This document shows, piece by piece, positions 23,105-35,384 of a stretch of DNA of 64,000 bases. The translations under genes and the position numbers were made by a program. How positions within the stretch are numbered: position 1 is the stretch's first letter; each line of letters starts with the position of its first letter. This stretch comes from Neostapfia colusana (taxonomy: Eukaryota > Streptophyta > Magnoliopsida > Poales > Poaceae), in NCBI GenBank assembly GCA_030760725.1, contig JASWHV010000009.1:92244780-92308779 (forward strand), read 5' to 3'. Below the pieces are notes generated by a model that worked only from the letters and a program-made list of their open reading frames with translations, did not search any database and had not been told where the DNA came from.

Positions 23105-26100
23105 ATGGTGCGGACACGTTCAACGCAAGAGGAGGGAGGTCCGAGTCAAGTTCGTGGTGATGAGTCTCCGCCTACGGAGCAGACCACGACGCAGCAGCAA
23201 CTACCTCCTCCACCGCCAGAACTTCCAAGGAATCTTGCGGAGGTTCTCGCCGCAGTGCTCGGCTCGCGCGACGAGCAAACCGAGTTGCTGCAGATGTTGG
23301 TGCAGCAGAATGCGTCCCATCAGGGAGGACGCCAAGACAATGGGCAACGCCAGCCCCAACAAAGCTCGTATTCAGAATTCATGGCGACCCATCCACCGGT
23401 CTTCACGGAGGCCAAAGAACCTTTGGAGGCGGACAGCTTTATCCGCACTCTGGAGGCAAAGTTCGGGCTGCTACGATGCACCGAACATCAGAAGGCGCTG
23501 TACGCAGCGCAACAGCTTCAAGGAGAAGCCGGTACCTGGTGGGCGAACTACACCGCCTCCTTACCGGCTGGCCATGCCGTCACATGGACGGAGTTACGGG
23601 AGGTGTTCCGCGCCTATCATATACCTCCCTGTGTGATGGAAATGAAGTTCCAGGAGTTCCTGGCGCTACGACAAGGCGAGAGGAGTGCTCATGAGTACTC
23701 CAGGTTATTCAACCGGCTGGCGCAGTATGCGCCAGGATTTATGGGCACGGAAGACAACAAGCGCAATGCGTTCTTCCGGGGCCTGAACTCCAAGATGAAG
23801 GTCCATCTCGCCCAGAGCAATCGCGGCACATTCAACGACCTAGTTAATGCCGCGATTCTACAGGAGAATGCTCAGCGCGAGCGCGGTTCTGACAAGAGGA
23901 AACTCAGCACGCTGACGAGCAGCAGTGGTGGAACGCCACAGAAATACCTCGTGGTATATCGTTCACCATCCGGTCAGAGATGGCAGCCACCGGCGCGACC
24001 GCCTCAGTTTCGTGGTCGGCAATATAATGCGCCGGGCTTTCGACCGACGTATCCACTACAGCAACAGCAGCAGCAAAGGATGGTCCCGCGTGCGCCCCAG
24101 TTTCAACAGCGTGCACCGGGATTCCGTCCTTAAGTCGGCGGGACCCCGACACCTTACACGTGCTATACGTGTGGCCGTGTCGGGCACATTTCGAGGGACT
24201 GCCCTGAGCCGCTACAGGGCAGGGGTGCAGCACCATATCAGGGTGCTAATCAGCCCCGCAATCAGCCCAAGAAACCTGCACCAAAACCCGGCAACGTCCA
24301 CCACTTAGCTATCGAAGACGTGCCGGAAGGCGAACCCGTCCTCGCGGGTACGTTCTCTTACCTAGATCATCCCGTAGTCATACTTTTTGACTCCGGTGCC
24401 ACCCATAATTTCATAAGTCAGTCTTATGTTATTAAATATCAACTGCCTATCATTCCCACAAATAATTCATATTTGATATGTTCTCCGGGTGGGAAAATAA
24501 CAGCTGATAGAATGGTCTATAGAGCACCATTACAGTTGGGTGGGAATCTATATCCGACTTCTCTAATCATGTTAGAGAGTCAAAAACTTGATGTCATTTT
24601 AGGAATGTCATGGCTACATCGCCATGGTGCAGTTCTTGACATCATTCCACGTGTGGTTCGTTTAAACTCTCCACTTCATGAACCACATGTTCTTATTCTT
24701 GACCGTTTGGTTCAAGAAACCCCAGCCACATATAACACGGAAGCCAGGAAACTTGAGGATATTCGTGTGGTCCGTGAATACCCGGATGTCTTTCTGGATG
24801 ATCTTCCGGGCATGCCACCCGAAAGAGATGTCGAGTTCAAGATTGAACTCGTACCTGGGACGACACCAATCTCACGGAGACCATATAAGATGGCTCCGAA
24901 TGAGCTGGCTGAACTAAAGGAGCAGCTCAACGATTTGATGAAGAAGGGTTTCATTTGACCGAGTTCCTCGCCATGGGGATGCTCGGCGCTGTTTGTGAAG
25001 AAGAAGGATGAAACCTTGAGGTTGTGTGTGGACTACCGACCTCTCAACGCCGTCACCATCAAGAATAAATATCCACTGCCCCGCATCGATATTCTCTTCG
25101 ATCAACTTGTGGGTGCGAGTGTATTTTCCGAGATGGATCTTCGCTCCGGATATCATCAAATCATGATCCGAGCAGAGGATATCCCAAAGACAGCCTTCTC
25201 GACGAGATATGGGTTGTATGAATACCTCGTCATGTCCTTTGGTCTCACCAACGCCCCGGCACACTTCATGTATCTCATGAACTCAGTGTTCATGCCGGAG
25301 TTGGACAAGTTTGTGGTGGTGTTGATAGACGACATCTTGGTTTACTCCAAGACTGAAGAAGAACACGCCAAACACTTGCATATCGTACTTCAGGGATTAA
25401 GAGACAATAAGCTTTATGCTAAGTTCGGCAAGTGCGAGTTTTGGATCAGCCAAGTGCCATTCCTTGGTCACATTATTTCTGAAGAAGGCATTGCAGTTGA
25501 TCCAAGCAAAATTGAACAAGTGCTGAAATGGAAGTCCCCCACATCAGTCCATGAAGTCAGGAGTTTCCTCGGGTTAGCAGGATATTATCGGAGATTCATA
25601 CCAAATTTCTCCAAGCTTGCTAAGCCGATGACTGAACTGTTGAAAAAGGGGATCAAATATGTTTGGAGCTCAGCTTGTGAAGAAGCTTTCCAAGCATTAG
25701 TGAAGCATCTTACAATAGCCCCGGTGTTAGCTCAACCGGATACAACCAAGCCCTTTGACGTATATTGTGATGCATCTGTCATCGGATTTGGCTGTGTATT
25801 GATGCAAGAAGGAAGAGTGGTCGCCTATGGCTCACGTCAACTTCGTAACCACGAGCAGCACTATCCGACTCATGATCTTGAGCTCGCTGCTGTGGTATTG
25901 GCCTTGAAGATGTGGAGGCACTATTTGCTTGGGAACTTAGTGCACCTCTACACCGACCACAAAAGTCTGAAATATATATTCACTCAAAAGGAGTTGAATA
26001 TGCGGCAACGGAGATGGCTAGAACTGATCAAAGACTATGAGATCGAGATTCACTATCATCCCGGGAAGGCAAACATGGTTGCCGATGCCTTAAGCCGCAA

Positions 26101-27588
26101 ATCCCATGTCAACAGTCTGTCCATCACCCCACTTGAAGAGGAGGAGCCGAGTCTGTACTTGGTTCCATATGGGGCATTGTATAATCTTGCTCTCGTCCCT
26201 ACAATACGAGAGGAGATTATGGAAGCGCAGAAGAAAGACGTGGGAATGTCGCACATTTGGAGAAGGATGAAGAATGGCGAAATGAAATGCTTCCGAAGAG
26301 ATGATAACGGTACACTATGGTTCAAAGACCGTATAGTGGTACCCCGCGACATGAAGCTTCGGAGGAAAATATTGGACGAAGCTCATTTGTCCAAGTATTC
26401 TATTCATCCGGGCAGCAACAAGATGTACCAAGATCGGAAAACAAGGTTTTGGTGGACGCGAATGAAAAGAGAAATCGCAAAGTACGTATCCAAATGTGAT
26501 ACGTGTCGGCGGGTGAAAGCCGACCATATGCGTAAAGCCGGACAGCTGCAACCGTTGAACATTCCGGCGTGGAAGTGGGAGGATATCAGCATGGACTTCA
26601 TAGTCGGATTACCTCTCACGTCTCACAAACATGACTCGATTTGGGTGATAGTCGATCGACTAACCAAGTCGGCTCATTTCATTCCCGTACATACCAGTTA
26701 CGTGGCCAAGCAATATCCGGAGCTTTATATTGCAAGAATCTTATGCTTGCACGGTGTTCCCCGGTCCATTATTTCAGATCGCGGTGTGCTGTTTGTCTAT
26801 CGGTTTTGGAAACAGCTGCATGCATCATTGGGGACCAAACTGATCCGAAGCTCCGCGTATCACCCGCAGACAGATGGTCAAACTGAACGGGTGAATCAAG
26901 TGCTTGAAGACATGCTACGCGCTTGTGCCATTCACCACGGCAAGAATTGGGACGATCATTTGCCGTTGGTGGAGTTTTCTTACAACAATGGCTATCAAGC
27001 TAGCATCAAGATGGCGCCGTATGAAGCTCTCTACGGCCGGAAATGTCGCACACCTCTCAACTGGTGCGAGTCCGGCGAGCGAGTCATCTACGGCATTGAA
27101 CTGGTGAATGAAGCTGAAGAACGAGTGCGAGTGATACAAGCCAACCTCAAGGCTGCTCAATCTCGTCAGAAAACCTATGCGGATAAAAGACGCCGTCCTC
27201 TCCACTTCAACATCGGGGACCATGTGTATGTCCGTGTGTCTCCGATGAAAGGAGTTCACCGTTTCGGAGTGAAGGGTAAACTTGCGCCGCGGTTCATTGG
27301 TCTGTTCACCGTTATTGAAAAATGCGGACCCGTGGCCTATCGCCTAGATTTACCGGTGTCGCTCGCAGGCATTCACAACGTCTTCCACATCTCTCAGCTG
27401 AGGAAATGCCTCAAACCCTCAGCTGAAATCCGCACTGAAGACATAGAAGTTCTTCAACCGGACCTCACGTACACGGAGTATCCAATCCGAATTATCGATG
27501 AAAAGACTCGTGCCACAAGAAACCAAACCTTATGGTTCTACAAGGTCTTGTGGAGCAACCATACCACTGATGAGGCGACATGGGAAAG
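23105..27588 (+). pseudogene. Gag-pol polyprotein of element E (two stops, interrupted by F)
   Basis: One frame from MVRTRSTQEEGG. Order: gag; zinc knuckle C-X2-C-X4-H-X4-C at 24161-24202; protease with DSGA (Asp codon 24389); RT with LIDD (catalytic Asp codons 25328-25333); RNase H (YCDASVIGFGCVLMQ); integrase HHCC and core (26380-26960); GVKGKLAPRFIGLF; chromodomain tail. The frame is intact except for TAA at 24131-24133 (end of gag, before the knuckle) and TGA at 24956-24958 (start of RT, Arg in relatives). Both could be C-to-T changes. F splits the chromodomain after 27588; the frame resumes at 37677 and ends TAA at 37729-37731. With only two stops E was probably active not long ago. Confidence 0.93.
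27584..27588. repeat. Target-site duplication GAAAG, left of element F
   Basis: GAAAG at 27584-27588 and 37672-37676; the flanks read through in the frame of E. Confidence 0.95.
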
Positions 27589-27637
27589 TGTGACGCCCCC
27601 AATTCTGTGGAAAACCACGGAACCGAGAACTAATGCA

Positions 27638-27667
27638 TATGTGTGCCCAGGATGTTCATCACACATA
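27638..27667 (-). other. U5 stem-loop HP4, F 3' LTR
   Basis: On the plus strand TATGTGTG and CACACATA pair around a 14-nt loop with CCAGGAT. Element C has CCAGGAT in the loop of a different 10-bp stem at the same place. F 5' LTR copy: 35540-35569. Confidence 0.6.
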
Positions 27668-27941
27668 CACATACGTTCCACAAACTGAATTCAGATTATA
27701 TATTACCACGAATAACAGAGTTTATTACAATCACCTCATGAGTCTTGGACTCATGCTCACAGCGGAAATCTTTATCTAAATGCAGAAGCAAAAACTAATG
27801 CGGAAGAAAAACTAAGCAGAAGTGGCTCCATCTCTACTCCCTCCACAGGCAAGGTTGAGAACAGATCACACGCCAAAATGCTCTACTCGGTCTTCATAGT
27901 AGTCTTCTCTTGCTGTTGATGAAGAAATAATAATGCAAGTT

Positions 27942-27961
27942 TGAGTACAATGATGTACTCA
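27942..27961 (-). other. LTR stem-loop HP2-type, F 3' LTR
   Basis: TGAGTAC, loop AATGAT, GTACTCA, followed on the plus strand by GCAAGTG. Second copy at 35867-35886. Confidence 0.62.
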
Positions 27962-29710
27962 GCAAGTGCGGGAATAACACATGACATGCAGCTCATAAAC
28001 AAGGTAGGTATAAAAGGCTTATTTGCAGAAAAGCAGATTTATAAAACCGTGATAAAACAGCAACTTAACTTTAGATGAATGTAGTCCCAGCGTGTATGAA
28101 ATTACCAACATACCTCCATCACTTCCCGTGTTCCATCCAAACATTAACCAATCCTTTACCCATACTCACGAATACCTCCTCGTATTCGCTATCGTCTCAC
28201 CTCATGAAACAATCTTGTCTCGCACCGAGACCAATCTCATATCATGACCCACCAGTCATGCAACCCTTTCATCATCCAAACTTAACAATTTCCAAACCAA
28301 ACCATAACCAAAAAACCATAACCAAGAACCTTCCCAATAACCATTCCAGTAACCATCCCATCTAATCATGGCAGTTTAGCCAGGTGCTCATGACCGTAAG
28401 CTCGGCTATCATGATAGTTTTAGACTCTGCAGAGTTTGCACCTCTTTACCCACAAGTTTGTGATTTCGTCACCCGTCGGCGACTGCAGAACCTCCATTAT
28501 ACCAGTACACAACCGTCGGTGCATGGTCAAGAGATCACAAAATAGCCTTTACAAAGGGGTTACTAGATGTATGGACTCACTAAGGTTTCACCGGCAGGCT
28601 AGAATCTCCAATTCTCCCACCCACGGGCTCCCTCTTGTGCCATGCAGTTCCCAGGGCAGTCCTCACTCGACTCCCATTCCCCGCACCTTCCACAGTCCAT
28701 AACACTCTAGCAACTTACCTAATTACTCAGCTAAGCCGCACCCATACTTGTCCTTGTGGTGGCACTGTTATCCTGGCATGTGCATGCATGAACCGGTCCT
28801 TAGATCTACGGCAAGTAAAACCACCATCTCATGCTACCTCATTCACAAACCCAGACTTGCCTAGATCTCCCTCCGATCCATGTTCATTAACCTCATCAAT
28901 TACTTATTAGCAGTACGAGTGCAGTTAGCTAGACACATCTATCTCGCTTCCCAATCCCATGGACTCAGCGAAGCGTAAAGCAAAAACCATAGCCGACTCA
29001 TAAACTTCCCAGGCGACAAGGATGGTTTAATCAAAACTAGTAAACTCCTATAAAAAAAGGTTTTCCCATCATGTTTGACTCAGCACACACACCTTTTCGC
29101 AAAACAAAATAGTTTTACCCAAAACATAGGATCAACATGGTCAAGGAGCACTTGCCTTGTTCTTGCGGTTCCGGTTGTTCTTGATTCTCAAAACCTTGTT
29201 GCTGCAGCCCGTCGTAGACAGCTCCCTGAGCTTGTTCTGCTATGTAGGATTCACGTGCATACAAAATTCACAGCAATCAATATCATGCACAAACCCTAAA
29301 CTAGATGCGATGATGCTCATGCATGCTATCCTATGATTTTTATTAGATCGGTGTGCCCTTGCATGGCTTGCATGGACAGAGGTGTTCGGTTCAAAGGTGG
29401 TCATGGCGATGATCTTGTTTTTAGATCAAACTGATCATCAAGTGATCTGCCCACGGGAAAGCTTCTGTTCGAAAGGAATTGAAGAACAAATGCAAGAGAT
29501 GAACACCATGATGTCGTAAGGTGGTGTTGAAGTCCTACCTCACGCTCTTCTTGACTTTGAGGTCCTCCTCAGACCACTCGGTTCTTCTCCGATGATCTCC
29601 CTTGTTGCGCTTCAGCGATGTTTTGCTCGGCGAGTTAGGGCTAGAGCGCTAAGTCGTCGGCTCAGGAGTTGAAAGAGAAGTTCGTGATTTCGGCCAGAGG
29701 TTTTGGGTTC

Positions 29711-29718
29711 TTTTTATA
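29711..29718 (-). promoter_or_regulatory. TATA box of F 3' LTR
   Basis: TATAAAAA on the minus strand, about 850 bp into the LTR. The 5' LTR copy at 36819-36826 reads TATAAATA and would be the one that drives F. Confidence 0.62.
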
Positions 29719-29895
29719 ATCGGGAAGAGAAGAGTCCTAATCTGATTGGATCCCGAATAAGAGTCTTACTCAGATTCTTGTTAGATCCTGACGTCTTATC
29801 TTCGGTAACCATTGTGTATTTTAGATCGGTTTCTGTTGCGTACCGGTGTCCTTACGCGTAACAGCTGCTTCAGAACTCGTTACCTCCGTGATGAT

Positions 29896-30413
29896 GAGCT
29901 CCGGAAGCTCCACGTGTCCTCCGGGCCTGGTATCTCCTCATCCGCAGAGACGAGCTCCGGTTGTGCCGCGTGTCAATCGATCAAGACCTCCCTCTTCTTC
30001 GGAGACGAGCTCCGCGCACGCCACGTGTGGGTGCCGGTCTTTCCGCTCTCCTTTCCTCAGGGACATGCCCCGAGGTCGACACGTGTTTAGCTGCGACGGA
30101 TCTTCCGGTGATAAGCTCCGGTGGTGACACGTGTTCGATAGATCCAGACTTCTCTGAGATGAGCTCCGAGATTGACACGTATCCCCCGCGACTGGTCCTC
30201 TTATTTCCGCGAGGACTAGCTCCGTGGATGACACGTGTCCTATGAAAAATGCCTTTGCTTCTTCCGCAGAGGCTATCTCTACGGGTAGCACGTGTCCCAC
30301 AGGGTCGTACCTTCTTTTCAATTGAGGAGGTGACCCTCAAGCCTGCCACATAGCTAGTTTAACGGAAAACCTCTCCCAAATGTCTCGGGGATGAGCTCCG
30401 AACACGCCACGTG
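29896..30413 (-). promoter_or_regulatory. Tandem G-box array in U3 of F (3' LTR copy)
   Basis: Ten degenerate units spaced 48-61 bp, most reading GAGCTCCG, 6-12 bases, then CACGTG or a variant. Perfect CACGTG at 29911, 30022, 30080, 30128, 30232, 30289 and 30408; variants CGCGTG at 29967, CACGTA at 30176, CACATA at 30347. CACGTG is the core bound by plant bZIP and bHLH factors, and ACACGTGTC resembles an ABA-response element. The array lies about 190-700 bp upstream of the TATA box, as expected for an enhancer. Confidence 0.78.
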
Positions 30414-30563
30414 GTCTGCTGGCCGTGGAAGTTGCCTTCGGTGCTCTCGGAGAGCATTATTGGCTATCTTTTTTATACTTGTCTCTGTTCCTTCTTTTCT
30501 TAAAATGTTTTTCTTCTTCATAAAACATGAACATATGCTGACACCCGAGATGAGGGTGTCACA

Positions 30564-30580
30564 AATCTACCCCCCTTAAA
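30564..30580 (-). promoter_or_regulatory. Polypurine tract of element F
   Basis: Minus strand TTTAAGGGGGGTAGATT directly before the 3' LTR start. Confidence 0.85.
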
Positions 30581-33500
30581 TTGAATCTCGCCCTCGAGAT
30601 TCGTTAGTAGAAAATAGATAGGGGAATTCAGCCTTAATATCCTCTTCACGCTCCCATGTGGCTTCAGCTTCAGTGTGATGGCCCCATTGTACTTTGCACC
30701 ATCGAATCACCTTGTTTCGGGTGACCCTTTCCTTTACGTCCAAGATTCGGATAGGGTGTTCTGCGTAAGTTAGGTCCTCTTGAAGTTTAAGTTCTCCCAT
30801 TGACACTTGTTCCTCTGGTATTCTCAAGCACTTCTTGAGCTGAGATACATGAAACACGTCATGTACGTCGGAGAGGTGGTTTGGGAGCTCTAGTTGATAT
30901 GCTACTTCTCCTCGCTTACCCAAAATCTTAAATGGTCCGATGTAGCGAGGTGCTAGTTTGCCTTTGACGTTAAAACGTCGTTGGCCTCGGATAGGCGATA
31001 CCTTAAGGTATACGAAGTCTCCAACTTCAAAGGTCAACTTCCTACGCCTATTGTCCGCATAGCCTTTCTGTCGTGACTGAGCAGCCTTTAAGTTCTCCCG
31101 TATCGTTTGGACTTGCTTTTCAGCCTCTTGTAGTACTTCCGGTCCAAACACCTGGTTCTCTCCAGTCTCGTTCCAGAACAGTGGCGTTCTACACCGTCTA
31201 CCATATAAGGCTTCGAAAGGCGACATCTTCAAGCTAGCTTGATAGCTGTTGTTATAGGAGAACTCGGCATACGGTAAACTCCTCTCCCAACTACGCACAT
31301 GTTTCAAGGCGCAAGCTCTCAACATGTCTTCCAAAATTCGGTTCGTCCTTTCGGTTTGTCCATCTGTTTGTGGGTGGTAGGCAGAGCTAAAATCCAGTTG
31401 TGTACCCATGGCTTTCTGCAGCTTCTTCTAGAATCTAGAGGTAAACTGAGAACCTCGATCTGAGACTATCCTCTTCGGAACTTCATGACGGCACACGATC
31501 TGCTCCATGTACAACTCTGCCAACTGTGTAACGTTGTAACTGGCTTTTACCGGAAGAAAATGGGCGGTTTTCGTCAACCGGTCCACAATGACCCAGATGG
31601 AGTCGTATCCTGACTGAGTTCTTGGCAATCCGGCAATAAAGTCCATACTGATGTCCTCCCATTTCCATTCAGGTATTTTTAAAGGTTGCAACAACCCGAC
31701 GGGTTTTTGATGTTCGGCTTTTACCCGTTGGCATGTGTCGCATAGGGCAACATGTTCGGCTATATCCCTCTTCATACCATCCCACCAATAGCAAGTTTTC
31801 AAGTCCTTGTACATTTTGGTGCTCCCTGGATGTATGGAATAGGGTGAATCATGTGCCTCCTTCAATATCATGTCGCGAAGGTGTCTTAGGTTTGGCACAC
31901 AAATCCTTTTTCCTAGCTAAAGCATACCCTTTTCATCCTCGTTGAAATCCTTCTCTATCCCTTGTCGGATTCTTTCCTTGATCTCCTTGATCCCCTCGTC
32001 CGTTGCTTGTCCCTTCCTTATTTCTTGCTCCAATGAGGAGTGGATCTCCATCATTTCCATGTTATTCAAAAATCCGAGGTGTAACCGTTCGAACTCCTTA
32101 CGTAGTTCGGGTGGTAGCTCCCGAACCGTGAGTTGGTGGCATGCTCCCTTTCTGCTCAATGCGTCAGCGACCACATTGGCCTTCCCGGGGTGGTAGTTGA
32201 TTCCCACATCATAATCCTTGATGAGTTCTAACCATCGACGTTGCCTCAAATTCAAGTCCGTTTGTGTAAATATGTACTTGAGGCTTTTATGATCTGTATA
32301 GATCTCACATCGATGACCAAGGATATAATGTCTCCAAATCTTCAATGCATGCACCACTGCTGCTAACTCCAAATCATGTGTAGGATAGTTAAGCTCGTAC
32401 TTCTTTAATTGTCGTGAGGCATAGGCTACCACTTGTCCTTCCTGCATGAGTACACACCCGAGCCCTTGTCTGGATGCGTCACAATATATGTCAAAGCTCT
32501 TGCTTACGTCTGGCAATACCAGAACTGGTACTGTGGTTAGCCTTTTCTTGAGTTCCTCAAAACTTTCTTGGCAGGCTTGTGTCCATTGAAAGATCTTCCC
32601 CTTCGTTAGCAACTCCGTCATAGGTTTTGCTATTTTAGAGAAGTCTTTAATGAAGCGCCGATAGTATCCTGCCATCCCAAGGAAACTCCGAATATCCCTC
32701 ACGCTCTTCGGTTGGTCCAACTTCAGAACATCTCTCACCTTTCCAGGATCAACCGATACCCCTTCCTTGGAGATGATGTGGCCTAGGAAGGATATTTCTT
32801 TTAGCCAAAATTGACATTTGTTGAGCTTGGCATACAACTGATGCTCTCGCAACTTCTGCATGGTCAATTTCAGATGTTCTTCATGCTCCTCCTCACTTTT
32901 TGAATACACCATAATGTCGTCGATGAAAACTACGACGAACTTGTCCAAGTACTCCATGAAAACCTTATTCATAAGGTACATGAAGTATGCGGGTGCATTC
33001 GTCAATCCAAAAGACATAACGGTATATTCATATGAACCATACCGCGTCTGAAAGGCTGTCTTAGGTATATCGGAGGGCTTAATCTTCAGCTGGAAATATC
33101 CCGACTGAAGATCAATCTTGGAGAACACTTGGGCTCCTTTCATTTGATCGAATAGGTCCTCTATACGGGGCAGAGGGTATTTATTCTTGATTGTTACCTC
33201 GTTGAGAGACCTGTAGTCCACGCACATTCTTTGGGTTCCGTCCTTCTTGTCCACGAAGAGTACCGGGGCTCCCCATGGTGACGAACTTGGACGGATAAAA
33301 CCATTCTCCAACTGTTCTTGAATTTGCTTCTTTAGTTCAACTAACTCGTTGACGGGCATCCTATATGGTCTCTTAGCTATGGGTGCAGTTCCAGGTACCA
33401 AATCTATGGCAAACTCAATATCCCGGTCAGGTGGCATACCTGGAAGTTCTTCCGGGAACACATCCGATAATTCCTGAACCACTGGAATGTTGTCCAATGC

Positions 33501-35075
33501 TACTCCTTCAACATGGTTCAGATCCGCCCGTTCGGTCGCTTGCGGGGCTGACTCAAACTCGACACGGATACCGTGTTCATTTGTCAATTGCACACTTCTC
33601 TCAGCGCATTGGATTACTCCATTGTGCTTGCTTAACCAGTCCATTCCGAGTATGATGTCAATTCCGTGGGAGTCCAAGACAATAAGGTTGGCAAGGAAGT
33701 CTACCCCCCTTATTTTAAGGCTTACCTTAGGACATACTATACTAGTCCTCATTTCTCCTCCGGGAGAATTAACTAACATAGCACATTCTAGGTGGGATAC
33801 GGGTAGATGATGTTTGGCAACATATTTGGATGATATGAAGGAATGCGATGCTCCGGAATCAAATAAAATGGTGGCTCGGTTGGAGTTGGCAAGGAACATA
33901 CCAATTGCGACGTCCTCAGCCTGTTGTGCTTCCTCAGCAGTGACATGGTTAACGTGGCCACGAGCATAGTTCTGCGGTCCTCGGTTCCCTTGGTTGTCCC
34001 CTCCGTTTGGTTGCTGATTCTGCTTGGGCACGTTACCTTGCTGTCCAGGGCCTCTCTTCGGGCACTGGTTAGCGAAGTGGCCTACTTCCCCGCATGCATA
34101 GCATGCCCTGTTGCCTATGGCAGCAGGTACGTTGGGGCGGGGGTTTTGAACAGGAGCACGATTGTTAGGCCGGGACGCAGGAGGCATGGGCACACGAGGT
34201 GCCGGTGCAACGAGCCGTTGCTGTGGTGGCTGACCAGGGCGGTACGTAGGAGTGGTCGATCCATACTGCGGTGCAGGGGGCATGTATCTAGGTCGTACGT
34301 TGCTCCCTTGGGGCTGGTATGGGATCTTCCTTTTGCACTCGCGCTCGATCTCTCGGATCTTGTTTTCCACCAAAATAGCCTTATCAACCATCTTCTGGAA
34401 GCTTACATAGTCATTGTTGAGGAGCTGAACTTGGATCTCATTGTTCAACCCTCTCATGAACAGGTACTGCTTCCTCTGATCTGAGTTGACATCTTCGGGG
34501 GCATACCGGGACAGTTGTATAAACTTGTTGAGGTATTCGTTCACACTTTTCTGCCCTTGGCGGATACCTTCAAACTCCTGCCTCTTGAGCATCATTACGC
34601 CAACAGGGATATAGTGGGAGCGGAAACTTTCCTTGAACTCAGTCCAAGTGATTGTCTCCGGGTTGGCATGGGCGTTGCTCAAGGCATCCCACCAGTCAGC
34701 AGCTGCTCCCCTCAGTTGGTGTGACGCAAAGAGAACCTTCTCTCGGTCGTTGCACTGGACAATGGCAAGCTTCTTCTCCATGGATTTCAACCAATCATCG
34801 GCCTCCATTGGATCGCTTGCTTGAGCAAAGGTGGGTGGTCGAGTCCTTATGAACTCTCCCAACCTGTTATGAGCCGGCGGTGGTGGTGGCGGTGGTGCCG
34901 GAACGGGGTGTTGGTTGGCCTGCAACTGACCCAAAGTTTGGATCATGGTTTTCATAAGCTGGTTTTGCATGGCCATCAACCTTTCTAGGTTGTTTTCGCC
35001 AGCTCCGGGGTTGGCAGGAACTTCCTCGTGGTCATCTTCCTGGATGTTCCTTCGGCTGGCGTTTCCTCTCACCAT
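30576..35075 (-). pseudogene. Gag-pol polyprotein of element F (two TAG stops)
   Basis: A single frame of 1,500 codons including the final stop, starting MVRGNASRRNIQED. Gag with a proline run (about residues 57-67) and CCHC knuckle (325-338); protease DSGA (406-409); RT from about 600 with FIDD (717-720); RNase H (YCDASRQGLGCVLMQ); integrase HHCC and core; APRYIGPFKIL; chromodomain tail. Only two defects: TAG just after residue 1052 (31917-31919) and TAG at about 31425-31427, each where relatives have Trp. Both are TGG-to-TAG, a G-to-A change on the coding strand. No frameshift, so this is the best-preserved coding region in the window. Confidence 0.94.
30583..30602 (-). other. Stem-loop beside the purine tract, element F
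   Basis: GAATCTCG, loop CCCT, CGAGATTC: eight perfect pairs, three bases from the purine tract and overlapping the last codons of the polyprotein. Confidence 0.7.
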
Positions 35076-35384
35076 CTGTGAGATAGAAGGTTAGAAGGTT
35101 AGGTAGGTCCTTTCAACTATATGCATCAAGGTGAGTTGGACTATATATATTAGCCCTTTATGAGGATGTGAGCAAGTGCCGAAACATCTCACATCTCCTT
35201 CTTCTTATGTGTGGATATGGACAACGTTTTTGAGACGTCCCACCACTCACACTAAGCACATATTCACAAATAATCATCACAAGGGCCCACTCAACTCCTA
35301 TTCAAGGATGGTTTCCTATGTCAAGGTGGTTTCAGGGCCAATCTAAGCTATTCATCCTAGGATGCTTCCTTTGGTCCGCGTAGC
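35076..35384 (-). other. 5' leader of element F
   Basis: Short leader between the duplicated primer segment and the gag start. Nothing else recognised; the hairpin series of the B and E leaders was not found here. Confidence 0.7.

Larger units (their letters stand above)
27589..30563 (-). repeat. 3' LTR of element F (full length)
   Basis: 2975 bp. Minus-strand layout: G-box array 29896-30413 in U3; TATA at 29711-29718; hairpin HP2-like 27942-27961; AATAAA complement 27721-27726; U5 hairpins 27638-27667 and 27605-27620. The segment 28703-29519 is absent from the 5' LTR. No protein gene recognised. Confidence 0.92.

Noticed and set aside
28075..28365. 96-codon frame conserved in both F LTRs (36000-36290)
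   Set aside because: Conservation is explained by the LTR copy; composition is low-complexity and it runs antisense to F transcription.
28436..28700. Possible CRISPR-like or satellite array in F and C LTRs (similar CTCTGCAGAGTTTGCACC stretches at 28426 and 61010)
   Set aside because: Only single occurrences per LTR with a shared motif; no repeated spacer structure. It is LTR sequence shared by related families.
29812..30349. Frames of about 90-127 codons over the G-box array of F, both strands, repeated at 36920-37457
   Set aside because: They are translations of the repeated GAGCTCCG/CACGTG units; the region is promoter-like and the frames conflict with each other.
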